Origin: Gemmatimonadota bacterium
Lineage (GTDB): Bacteria > Gemmatimonadota > Gemmatimonadetes > Gemmatimonadales > GWC2-71-9
DNA length: 61,877 bases
Assembly: GCA_003220935.1 (NCBI GenBank)
Contig: QHTT01000089.1
Coordinates: 1 to 61,877 of the forward strand
Direction of reading: 5' to 3'
Positions 1-7,245 of this stretch are shown here, one piece after another. Every line of letters begins with the position of its first letter. The stretch's first letter is position 1. A program made the translations under genes and the position numbers. The notes under the pieces are model-generated. The model saw only the letters and a program-made list of their open reading frames with translations, did no database searches and was not told the DNA's origin.

Positions 1-2628
1 GGCCGCCCGGCGGGCGAGATCCGCGACGCGCCCGTTGCCGGAACGGGCGGCGCCGGGCGGCGCGGCGGCAGCCGCGGCGGGCTCGACCGCGCCGCCGAAC
101 AGCCGTGCCAACCCGGCGTCGAGCGTCTCCTCCATGACCACCCGGTTCTGGTGGGCCACGACGACGCGCTTCATCTCAGGGATGCGCCCGCCCTCGGCCC
201 GCAGGTAGAGGGGCTGCACGTAGATGAGCGACTCCTCGATCGGGATGACCAGCAGGTGGCCGCGGATCACCTCGGAGCCACGCTGATCCCAAAGCGAGAT
301 CTGGCGCGAGATGTCGGTATCCTGGTTGATCCGGTTGACGATCTGGGTCGGCCCGTAGACCAGGCTTTGCTTGGGGAAGCGATAGAGCACCAGCCGGCCG
401 TAGTGCTCCCCGTCGTTTCGTGCCACCATCCAGGAGGCCAGGTTGTCCTTGCCGCGCGGCGTGAATGGCACCATCAGGATGAACTCCGCCTGCCGCTCCT
501 CAGGCAGTCGCATCACCATGTGGCGCAGGAAGGGATCCGGCCGCTCGCCCGGCCGCGACAACACCGGCTTCTGCCACTGGTCCTCCCGGTGGTAGAAGAT
601 CTCCGGCTCGGACATGTGGTAGGTGGCGTACATGTCGGTTTGCACCCGGAACAGGTCTTCGGGGTAGCGCAGATGCGCGCGCAGATCCGCCGACATCGCG
701 TCGAGCGGCTGGAAGATCCCGGGGAACACCTTGGCCAGGGTGAGCACCAACGGGTCGCGCCGGTCGGCGAGGTAGGCCGTGACCGTGCCCTCGAAGGCGT
801 CGATCACGACCTTCACGCTGTTGCGCATGTAGTTGATGCCGTTGTCGAGCGGTTGCGCGTAGGGATAGCGACTCGTCGCGGTGTAGGCGTCGAGGATCCA
901 GCGCAGCCGCCCCGAATCGCTCACGACGAGGTACGGGTCGTCGTCAAACAACAGGAACGGCAGCGCCGTGCGCGCACGCAGCCGGATGTTCCGGATGTAC
1001 ATCGCGCGGCTATCGCTCGTGATGTCGCTCGAGAGCAGCACCTTCAGAGAGCGGAGGTGGGTCGCGAGCACCAGTCGGCGCGGGAACGAGCCCACCCGGA
1101 CACCTCCGCTGCCGGTGTAGGAGGTGAAGATGTTCTCGTCCCCCGAGGGGTAGTCGAACTCCCGCTGGTGGGTCCGGGCGAACACCCACGAATCAGTGAG
1201 CTCGCCGAAGTAGAGTTCCGGGCGGGTCACCCGCAGCGACACACTGGACGCGGGCGGTAGGTCCTTGATGAAGAGGACCGGCAGTCCCTCCTGCGTGACT
1301 TGGTTCACCGGCCCGAGCGTGAGTCCCATCCCGTGCGTGAAGGTGAGTCGCTCGTTGATGAACGTCCGGGTGGGGAGCGAAGCCGAGTTCAGCTCGCGCG
1401 GCGAGAGAAGCACCTGGCGGTACTGCCCGTCGATCCAGTAGCGGTCGTCGTCCACCGAGACGAAGTCGTAGTACGTACGGATCTCCTGCAGCTGCCCGAA
1501 CGTCTGGAGCAGCGGGTCGCGGTCCCACAGCCGGACGTTGTCGATGGTCGGCCGGTTGGCCCGGATGTCCCGCTCGGTGAGCCGGGCCTCGCCAGTGAGG
1601 TCGCGCGTCACGACGCTGTCCAGCCCCCAGGCCCGCCGCGTCGCCGCCAGGTGGTAGACGAGCTGCGGCGTCTCCTTCACCAGCTCGTTCGGCGCCACGA
1701 CCAGCTTCTGGACGATCGTGGGGTAGAGAGCGACGCCGAGTAGCGACACGCCGAAGTAGAGTCCGAGCGCGAGCAGGGTGTTGCGGGCCAGACGCTGACT
1801 GCGGGCTCCTGACAGGACGAGTGCTCCGCCCGCCACGGCCGCGAGCCCGGCGAGCCGCAGGCCGGTGAGCTGGGCGTGGAGATCGGCGTAGCTCGCCCCC
1901 GCGAGCGGTCCGGTGGTGGAGTACAACAGTCCCGGAAGCCGGACGAAGTACACCCGCAACGCGACCAGCAGGAAGAGCAGGGCGATCAGCACCGCCAGGT
2001 GGAGGCGAGCCGATGGCTCCACCGTGACCTGCCGACGGAACGCGACGATGTCCCGGCGCAGCACGTATAGCATGATGGTCGCGAGCAGCGTGAGCGTCGT
2101 GACGGCGGTACAGAGACCGATTGTGCCCGCGATCACTGGCACCGTGAACACGTAGTAGCCCACGTCGCGGCCGAACACGGGGTCCGTCACGCCGAACGGC
2201 GTGCGGTGCAGGAACTGGAGCACGCCAAGCCAGCCGCCTGCGGCGCCCATGCCGAACAGCAGCGCCAGGCCGAGCGCCGTCGGCAGAGCCAGGCGGCGGA
2301 ACAGCCGGGTCACGTCCACGGCGGCGGCCCCGGAGCTGAGCTGGACGACCAGCGGGTTCGGGACGAGGCCGCGCTGGGCGATCCGCAGGTTGACGTAGAG
2401 GAACGCGAATACGAGGCCGCCGACTCCCACGCCGAGCACCGCCTCGGCCGCGAGCCGTGTCGTGAACACGCGCTCGTAACCCAAGGCCTGGAACCAGAGC
2501 CATTCGGCGGCGAGCGGGACCAGATTGGAGAGGAGCAGCAAGAGGGCGAACAGGACGACCAGCACGACCAGGCCCAGGCGACGCCGCCGCCGAGGCGGCA
2601 GACGGGCTACGCTTAGCGGAGCGGTCAT
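1..2628 (-). CDS. UPF0182 family membrane protein (C-terminus beyond window)
   Basis: The frame is open from an ATG at 2628 to the left edge, about 876 codons, close to the usual 900-1000 residues of UPF0182, so only the C-terminal tail is missing. The N-terminus is Arg-rich and then strongly hydrophobic (LVVLVVLFALLLLLSNLV), followed by the family-typical EWLWFQALGYE and YVNLRIAQR motifs. The last visible part reads PEMKRVVVAHQNRVVMEETL before an Ala/Pro/Gly-rich linker, which matches the position just ahead of the variable C-terminus in this family. It is predicted to be an inner-membrane protein with several N-terminal helices and a large extracytoplasmic domain. Its biochemical function is unknown. 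No neighbour gives a functional clue. Confidence 0.85.
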   Translation of the reverse strand, partial: MTAPLSVARLPPRRRRRLGLVVLVVLFALLLLLSNLVPLAAEWLWFQALGYERVFTTRLAAEAVLGVGVGGLVFAFLYVNLRIAQRGLVPNPLVVQLSSGAAAVDVTRLFRRLALPTALGLALLFGMGAAGGWLGVLQFLHRTPFGVTDPVFGRDVGYYVFTVPVIAGTIGLCTAVTTLTLLATIMLYVLRRDIVAFRRQVTVEPSARLHLAVLIALLFLLVALRVYFVRLPGLLYSTTGPLAGASYADLHAQLTGLRLAGLAAVAGGALVLSGARSQRLARNTLLALGLYFGVSLLGVALYPTIVQKLVVAPNELVKETPQLVYHLAATRRAWGLDSVVTRDLTGEARLTERDIRANRPTIDNVRLWDRDPLLQTFGQLQEIRTYYDFVSVDDDRYWIDGQYRQVLLSPRELNSASLPTRTFINERLTFTHGMGLTLGPVNQVTQEGLPVLFIKDLPPASSVSLRVTRPELYFGELTDSWVFARTHQREFDYPSGDENIFTSYTGSGGVRVGSFPRRLVLATHLRSLKVLLSSDITSDSRAMYIRNIRLRARTALPFLLFDDDPYLVVSDSGRLRWILDAYTATSRYPYAQPLDNGINYMRNSVKVVIDAFEGTVTAYLADRRDPLVLTLAKVFPGIFQPLDAMSADLRAHLRYPEDLFRVQTDMYATYHMSEPEIFYHREDQWQKPVLSRPGERPDPFLRHMVMRLPEERQAEFILMVPFTPRGKDNLASWMVARNDGEHYGRLVLYRFPKQSLVYGPTQIVNRINQDTDISRQISLWDQRGSEVIRGHLLVIPIEESLIYVQPLYLRAEGGRIPEMKRVVVAHQNRVVMEETLDAGLARLFGGAVEPAAAAAAPPGAARSGNGRVADLARRAA

Positions 2629-2834
2629 GAAAGGCAGACTAACTCAAGAGCGGGGTTGCGAGTCGCGTCTCGAATGGCCGACGCGACACTGCGTGTGATG
2701 GCTCGCGGTCCCGATCCCACGGCAGACGTTGTGCACGACGACGAGCAGGGCGACGTCGAGACGATGCGGTGAGTCGTGCTGTCACGCATCACGGGGCGCG
2801 CGTCGAGTCCATGGAGGGTGCGCTTGAACGAGCA

Positions 2835-3302
2835 TTAGGCGTCGTCGGACAGCACCGTCCACATGAGTACGTTCGGCGCGTACCGGCGAAACAGCCGGGG
2901 TGTGGTGGCAGCTTGCTTGGTCACGACGATGACCGCGTCGTCCGCTTCCCGCACTCCCACGAGGGCGAGGCGTACCTGGCCGTCCGTCTGCGCCTGGAAG
3001 GTGAAGCTGTCATGCGACGGACGGGTCGCATACGGTTTCGCCCACACGGGCGGCTTGGCGCCCGAGAACGCGATGACCTGCAAGGGCTGGGCGAGTGTGA
3101 CGTCAGAGAGCACCTGCCGCTCGTACCAGGTGCTCGTGCGTGAGCTCGGGGCCTTGGTGTGCCGGTGGCCGGTCTTCGGGTACGTCGTGTGCCTGCCCGC
3201 GGGACCGCAGGCGACAATCACCACGTTGGCGGTGCTGCTTACCGACGCGACCTGGTACGGCGTTCCGTGCCAGACTCCCACCACGTCGATGTCTCTCGGC
3301 AT
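2835..3302 (-). CDS. hypothetical protein, 155 aa
   Basis: I do not recognise a family. The start chosen is the ATG at 3302 (MPRDIDVVGVWHGTPYQVAS); the frame stays open further upstream, but that part is Arg/Ala/Gly-rich and looks non-coding. The protein is rich in beta-prone, Thr/Val segments (NVVIVACGPAGRHTTYPKTG; FTFQAQTDGQVRLALVGV), suggesting a small beta-sandwich. There is no signal peptide or obvious catalytic motif. No convincing ribosome-binding site precedes the start. It stands alone between the UPF0182 gene and a small Arg-rich ORF. Confidence 0.5.
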   Translation of the reverse strand: MPRDIDVVGVWHGTPYQVASVSSTANVVIVACGPAGRHTTYPKTGHRHTKAPSSRTSTWYERQVLSDVTLAQPLQVIAFSGAKPPVWAKPYATRPSHDSFTFQAQTDGQVRLALVGVREADDAVIVVTKQAATTPRLFRRYAPNVLMWTVLSDDA

Positions 3303-3418
3303 CCGAGAAAGGTAGCAGCGCGGCCGGCCAGGGGTTTCTGCCCCCCGCGGTGTCCCTTCGTGTCCCGGAACCGGGAATGTATCCCGAGTGCCAGGTAATG
3401 CGAGCGCCCCGCAGCGGG

Positions 3419-3616
3419 TCACTCGGCCGTGGTGTGGCGCCGCCGCTCGGTCCCGCGGCGCCGATCGGCGAGCACGCGCCGCTCGCCCCTGCGCCACTCC
3501 GCGGGCTCGGCTACGCTCACGTGGCGGCGCTCCACCTCGCAGCGCCGCCCGGGCGAGCACCGGCGTTCGCCGACCCGGCCGATGGGGAAGAACAGGATTG
3601 AGTCGTTACCGACCAT
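3419..3616 (-). CDS. small ERR/DRR-repeat protein, 65 aa
   Basis: This small ORF begins with ATG at 3616, preceded by a GAGG ribosome-binding site about 7 nt upstream. After a short hydrophobic N-terminus (MVGNDSILFFPIG) it consists of repeated Arg-pair units: GERR, GRR, VERR, GERR, DRR and TERRR. Similar short repeats of the form DRRSG-x-ERR are common in small bacterial proteins and in linkers of PilZ/GGDEF-type proteins; that comparison is from memory. The charge pattern suggests nucleic-acid or membrane-phosphate contact, but no function can be assigned. A chance ORF is possible, since G+C-rich DNA favours Arg. Confidence 0.45.
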   Translation of the reverse strand: MVGNDSILFFPIGRVGERRCSPGRRCEVERRHVSVAEPAEWRRGERRVLADRRRGTERRRHTTAE

Positions 3617-3716
3617 GGTGCGCCTCGGTGCTGACGGACCGTCGGGGGTGATATACCTGACCGTCGCGCGCTCAGCCAGGCGAGCGCCGCACGTTGAACC
3701 CTCGCCGAAGGGCGAA

Positions 3717-4072
3717 TCAGCTACGGAGGTCTAGTATGCCACCAAACCAAGCCGCCTGCGTGGGTGGCAGTGCCTTCACGAAGGCGAGCGCATAACCGAA
3801 GATGGCGTCGGTTAGCTCATCCACCGGCCATTCCCATTGCTTGGTCTGCTCTTCCCGTGCCCACTTCACGCCGTCCGCGCTGAGGTGAGCGAGTCTGCGG
3901 TCTAACCGGTCTGTCAGATCGGTTGTGAAGACTGCTGGTCCGGCTGACCTCTACTGAAGAACTCGTACAGGCATCTCACGTGGATTAAGAACGCCTCTAG
4001 ACTAAACGCTCCTGCGAACGCCACTTGGTGCAGATGCCGAGCCGCCAGCTGGAGCTCTGTGGGGCTAGCCAT
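3717..4072 (-). pseudogene. frameshifted unknown protein (LEAFLIH...RLAHLS type)
   Basis: Two adjacent frames together make one plausible protein. The first starts at ATG 4072 (alternative ATG 4099) and reads MASPTELQLAARHLHQVAFA then SLEAFLIHVRCLYEFFSRGQ, and hits a stop at 3914. The second frame continues FTTDLTDRLDRRLAHLSADG, then WPVDELTDAIFGYALAFVKA, then PPTQAAWFGGILDLRS and a stop at 3717. The joined product would be about 118 residues. It resembles a helical family of unknown function with a conserved F-[LI]-x-H and RLAHL core. A single-base indel near 3905-3925 would explain the break. It could be a real pseudogene or a sequencing error. Confidence 0.55.
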
Positions 4073-4245
4073 TCGCCTTGTTGTCCATGCAGCGGACATC
4101 GTTCTGGAAACCCTAAGATAGGTGGCGGCAGGACGCTCGCTGCTACGCGGCGGGCTATGGTAACGGCCGGTCTACGTGGGGGCCTGCCCGCGCTTCGCGA
4201 GCGTTTGGCAGCCCCGCAGTTCACCGCGTTCGGCCGAACCGCCGA

Positions 4246-5076
4246 TCACCCCCGTGCCTCGTCCCCGGCCGCGACGTCGCGCCTCCGCTGGCGCCGGAGC
4301 TCGGCGTGCTGGAGCCGAATCGCTGCCATCACGCGGTCGATCACCGCCCGAGCCGGCTCCCGCGTACGCGGCATCGCGAGCAAGTCCGTATAGTCCACGG
4401 GCGAGCCGAAGGACACGGCGATGCGCTTGAAGATCCGCGGGAGGTAGCGGCCGATGGGGAGCACCGCGTGCATCCCGTCGATCGCGACGGGAATCACCCG
4501 CGGCCGAGTCGCAAGAATCAGCAGCCCCGCTCCCGGTCGTCCCGGGCCCACGGCGCCGTCCCGGGACCGGGTGCCCTCGGGAAAGAGCGTCATCACGCCG
4601 CAGGGTAGTACCTGAATCATGCGGTGGAGGGCGTGCAGGTCGCGGCGCCCTTCCCGGATCCAAATGCATTTCCAGTTGTCTGCCAACCAGGCCAGCAGCG
4701 GGTTCTTGTAGAAGTTCTCCGCCGCCGCCGGATTCCAGGGAATCAAATGCGGCTTGAGCCACGACTGGGGATAAAATGCCGCTATACCCACCAAAAAACT
4801 ATCGAGCATCGACTGGTGATTCGAGAGGAGGAGTGTGTTCGGCTCCTCGCCGACGTTCCGGCGACCGATGACCATGGTTCTGTTGAACACGAAGAAGACG
4901 AGCCAGAGCAGGGTCACGGTGACATTCGTCACCACATAGGACGTGACCGGCCACAGGAGGTGGAACAGCTTCCCTCGGCGTGGCGCGTGCTGCGCCAGCC
5001 TACGTCCGCGAGTCCCCGAGTCTGTATCGGTGTTCGACGGCCGCTTGTCCGATGCGGAGTCGGCAGGCATTCCCAT
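4246..5076 (-). CDS. 1-acyl-sn-glycerol-3-phosphate acyltransferase (PlsC-like)
   Basis: This 276-aa protein carries the acyltransferase motifs: NHQSMLD at about residues 86-92 (the HX4D catalytic pair is H87/D92) and FPEGTRSRDG at 165-174, the glycerol-phosphate-binding motif. One hydrophobic segment (about 41-64) before the catalytic domain should anchor it to the inner membrane. It is expected to acylate lysophosphatidic acid to phosphatidic acid in phospholipid synthesis, though some relatives acylate other lysolipids. The ATG at 5076 gives a hydrophilic N-terminus of about 35 residues. It is monocistronic on the minus strand. Confidence 0.88.
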   Translation of the reverse strand: MGMPADSASDKRPSNTDTDSGTRGRRLAQHAPRRGKLFHLLWPVTSYVVTNVTVTLLWLVFFVFNRTMVIGRRNVGEEPNTLLLSNHQSMLDSFLVGIAAFYPQSWLKPHLIPWNPAAAENFYKNPLLAWLADNWKCIWIREGRRDLHALHRMIQVLPCGVMTLFPEGTRSRDGAVGPGRPGAGLLILATRPRVIPVAIDGMHAVLPIGRYLPRIFKRIAVSFGSPVDYTDLLAMPRTREPARAVIDRVMAAIRLQHAELRRQRRRDVAAGDEARG

Positions 5077-5138
5077 CGCTGGATTATACGCCGCCTAGCC
5101 GTCTACCGAAGGGGCGGTCCGGTGGGGAAAATAGGACG

Positions 5139-5579
5139 ATGGTGAAGTTGCTGAAGCGGCTCAAGGTTGGTCGGGGGACAGTCGCAATGTTTCGAGGGGC
5201 CTACGTCTTCGATGCGGTTCGCCCGCCGAGCCGACTGCTCTTCCCTTCGTATCGCACAGGTGAAGAGACGATGCTGTCGGACTTCAGGAAGCTGCTCGAT
5301 GCGGTCGCGGCGCGGGCCGGGTGGCAGCGAGGGGAGATCCGGTCCAAGATGTTCCGGCACACCTACTGCGCGGCTCGGCTGCAGACTCTCGACCAGGGCG
5401 CGCCGGTCAGCCTGTTCACCGTCGCGAAAGAGTAGGGTCACGGAGGCGAAGCCATGGTACGTCGCGTGTACGGCCACCTCGGCCAAGTGCGGCACCGCGC
5501 CGAGGAGGTGGAGTACCGGATCGAGGCGTTCGAGGATAAACTGCAGGGCCGGCTGGCGGCGCTCCGGGGCGCCGTTTGA
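5139..5579 (+). pseudogene. tyrosine recombinase (phage-type integrase) remnant
   Basis: This is the C-terminal half of a tyrosine recombinase. The frame reads PPSRLLFPSYRTGEE, DFRKLLDAVAARAGW, then the box II region SKMFRHTYCAARLQTL. It next hits a TAG at 5433-5435 exactly where a Leu (TTG) is expected in KE-L-GHGGEAM. It then continues in the same frame through MVRRVYGHLG, which contains the nucleophile Tyr, to a TGA at 5577. The N-terminal core-binding domain and the box I Arg are absent; upstream of about 5190 the sequence no longer looks like an integrase. It is therefore truncated and carries a nonsense codon. It lies 65 bp before tRNA-Arg, the usual target of such enzymes. Confidence 0.8.
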
Positions 5580-5644
5580 CACTATTTTTGGCACTGCCGG
5601 TGCAGGACCGCGGTTGCGTCGTGTAAGTCACTGCCCCACAACAC

Positions 5645-5718
5645 GCGCCAGTAGCTCAGCTGGATAGAGCGTCGGCCTCCGGAGCCGAAGGTCGTGGGTT
5701 CGAATCCCGCCTGGCGCA
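5645..5718 (+). tRNA. tRNA-Arg (anticodon CCG)
   Basis: A complete cloverleaf can be folded by eye. The acceptor stem is GCGCCAG/CTGGCGC with discriminator A. The D stem is GCTC/GAGC and the anticodon stem TCGGC/GCCGA closes a CTCCGGA loop giving anticodon CCG. The T arm is GTGGG-TTCGAAT-CCCGC. CCA is not encoded. It reads the CGG Arg codon, which is frequent in this G+C-rich DNA. Confidence 0.95.
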
Positions 5719-5738
5719 TACCGCAACCGGGGGCGTCG

Positions 5739-5840
5739 TTGAAGAAGTTCGGCATGATGGTGCTCTCCGGCGTCGCTGCTCTAGCCCTGATCGGAGCGCT
5801 CGCCACCCTTTTCTGGAACCTGTTTCGGCTTTTCGAGTAA
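5739..5840 (+). CDS. possible 33-aa single-pass membrane peptide
   Basis: A TTG at 5739 (or ATG at 5754) opens a short frame reading LKKFGMMVLSGVAALALIGA then TLFWNLFRLFE. The composition is that of a single transmembrane helix with a positively charged N-terminus and aromatic C-terminal end. It lies between the intact tRNA-Arg and the copy of its 3' half, so it may be part of an integrated element or a fragment of a longer gene. There is no strong ribosome-binding site. A chance ORF cannot be excluded. Confidence 0.25.
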   Translation: MKKFGMMVLSGVAALALIGALATLFWNLFRLFE

Positions 5841-5868
5841 CCGGACGGCGAGCGCCGTTCGACCGTGC

Positions 5869-5910
5869 CTCGGGAGCCGAAGGTCCCGCGTTCGAATCGC
5901 GGCTGGCGCA
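5869..5910 (+). repeat. 42-nt copy of the tRNA-Arg 3' half (candidate att site)
   Basis: Positions 5869-5910 align without gaps to 5677-5718 of tRNA-Arg, starting exactly in the anticodon loop, with 36 of 42 positions identical. Five of the six differences lie in the T stem (CCGCG/CGCGG instead of GTGGG/CCCGC) and keep it fully paired. Anticodon position 35 is changed. No 5' half precedes it. This is what is left when an element integrates into a tRNA gene and restores the 3' end. Confidence 0.7.
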
Positions 5911-5950
5911 TGGAGTACCAGCCAGGTTTCCCCATGGCGGGGGCTGAGCT

Positions 5951-5971
5951 GGGGCGACAAGGCGTCGCCCC
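5951..5971. repeat. short palindromic repeat GGGGCGAC-N5-GTCGCCCC
   Basis: A perfect 8-bp inverted repeat with a 5-nt loop lies in the gene-free stretch 5911-6095. It has the same build as the palindrome at 55797-55842 (a GGGGC...GCCCC hairpin in an intergenic space). It could serve as a transcription terminator for the minus-strand gene ending at 6096. No T tract follows. Confidence 0.45.
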
Positions 5972-6095
5972 TGCAGGATGCTTTGTTTTCTGACCGGAGT
6001 CGGTCTACAACATGTAACAGCGTGGGAGACGTCACGCGGGCTCCAGAAGTCCACGAAGCCCTTGGATGCCGTAACCCCCTCGAAGCGACCCGTTC

Positions 6096-6536
6096 TCACT
6101 GCCGCCCGCCGCCAAGTCGCCCGCCCGCGCCGCGCAGCGCCGTCGTGATCCCAGCCGCGAGCGCGCCCCCGAGCGCGACGAACAACCCGGGACCGAGTTG
6201 CGGCACGAGCATCGGGTTCGTGCGCAGTTCGCGGTAAGTGATGAGCAGCTGCACGATCAGCCACAGCGCATACCCAGTGAGCACCCAGCCGAGCACGGCC
6301 ACGCCTCGCCCGAGCCCCGGCGCTGGCCGGAGCCAGTAGCGCACGCCCGCCACGAGGCAGACGCCTCCGCCCGCCGCCAGCAGGCGGCCGTTCAGGCCGA
6401 TGACGCCTCGCAGCGGGTGGAGCCCGGCGAACAAGGACAGCCAGGGCAGGAACGCCCCGGCCGCAACCAGCGCGCCGCCCACGAGGGCGGCTGCGGCGAC
6501 GAGGCGCTCCGGCGCGTTCCTGATTGAGGTGGCCAT
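6096..6536 (-). CDS. four-helix membrane protein, 146 aa, unknown
   Basis: The ATG at 6536 lies 2 nt after the stop of the upstream gene, so the two are co-transcribed. The protein has about four hydrophobic segments (roughly residues 12-30, 48-64, 78-96, 118-136) joined by short loops, and a Gly/Arg-rich tail. No family motif is recognised. Its place behind a di-haem peroxidase-like gene and a secreted lipoprotein suggests a role in the same periplasmic process, perhaps as a membrane anchor; this is inference from context only. Confidence 0.65.
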   Translation of the reverse strand: MATSIRNAPERLVAAAALVGGALVAAGAFLPWLSLFAGLHPLRGVIGLNGRLLAAGGGVCLVAGVRYWLRPAPGLGRGVAVLGWVLTGYALWLIVQLLITYRELRTNPMLVPQLGPGLFVALGGALAAGITTALRGAGGRLGGGRQ

Positions 6537-6538
6537 GG

Positions 6539-7219
6539 CTATGGATTACTGCTTCCCGGGCGCACGTCGAAGAAGAGGTAAACGTTGGTCGGGATGTCCC
6601 CGGTGATCTTGGCGCCGCTTGGATCGGCGGCTTGCAGGGCCCGCACGGTGGCGAGGCTCTTGCCTGCGACGATCTGGTCCCAGGTCGCGCGATCCTTCAC
6701 CCCGACGACGTCGAGCTCCCACCAGTTCCCCTCCGCCTGATCCACGATGTGGCTGTGGGCCGGGAGCGGCGCGTTCTCGGTCCCGGCGCCGAAGACGCGC
6801 GAGAGGTCGATCGTGGACGGGTGGTTGATGCAATGGCCCACGATCGGGCATTGCAGCGTCGCCTCGGCTGGCCGGAAGCCGATGGGCGTCATCACGAAGA
6901 GCGTCGGAATGTTCCCGGGCCGCGGATCGGCGGTGCCGTCGGAGCCGAGTTCGCAGTCGGTGCTCGAGCCAACGGGATTCCCGTCCTCGACCGGCGTGCG
7001 GCAGAAGAAAGGCTTGTGATAGAAGAACTGGACGGTCGTGCCCTGGAGCCAGCCTGCCGTGAACCCGAACTCGGCGCCGTCCACCTGGTTTTGGGCTTGT
7101 TCAAACGACGCAGCCGCAAGCCCGGGATGGAGCTGGGTGGGCGCACCATGGTCTGAACAGGCGGCGACGGCAGTGGCGAGCGTGAGTGCGGTGCAACGAC
7201 CAAACGTGTTGGGGCGCAT
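6539..7219 (-). CDS. secreted lipoprotein-like protein, 226 aa, unknown
   Basis: The N-terminus has a signal sequence ending in TLATAVAAC, a lipobox-like site with Cys near residue 21, so an outer- or inner-membrane lipoprotein is likely. The mature part has several Cys residues (FFCRTP, TDCELG, LQCPIVGHC) that could form disulphides. Aromatic stretches include VQFFYHKPFF and GNWWELDVVGV. I do not recognise the family. It lies 26 nt after the di-haem peroxidase-like gene and 2 nt before the membrane protein gene, so the three form an operon. A role around the peroxidase or its substrate is possible but not shown by the sequence. Confidence 0.65.
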   Translation of the reverse strand: MRPNTFGRCTALTLATAVAACSDHGAPTQLHPGLAAASFEQAQNQVDGAEFGFTAGWLQGTTVQFFYHKPFFCRTPVEDGNPVGSSTDCELGSDGTADPRPGNIPTLFVMTPIGFRPAEATLQCPIVGHCINHPSTIDLSRVFGAGTENAPLPAHSHIVDQAEGNWWELDVVGVKDRATWDQIVAGKSLATVRALQAADPSGAKITGDIPTNVYLFFDVRPGSSNP

Positions 7220-7245
7220 AGAGCACCTCCTTGGCGAACGTCCGG

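Noticed and set aside
151..1260. 369-codon plus-strand ORF
   Set aside because: It is the complement of the UPF0182 gene. Its translation is a His/Arg/Asp-rich mixture with no domain, typical of an antisense shadow in G+C-rich DNA.
5869..5910. a second functional tRNA gene
   Set aside because: Only the anticodon loop, variable region, T arm and 3' acceptor strand are present. Upstream sequence cannot form the 5' acceptor, D arm or anticodon stem.
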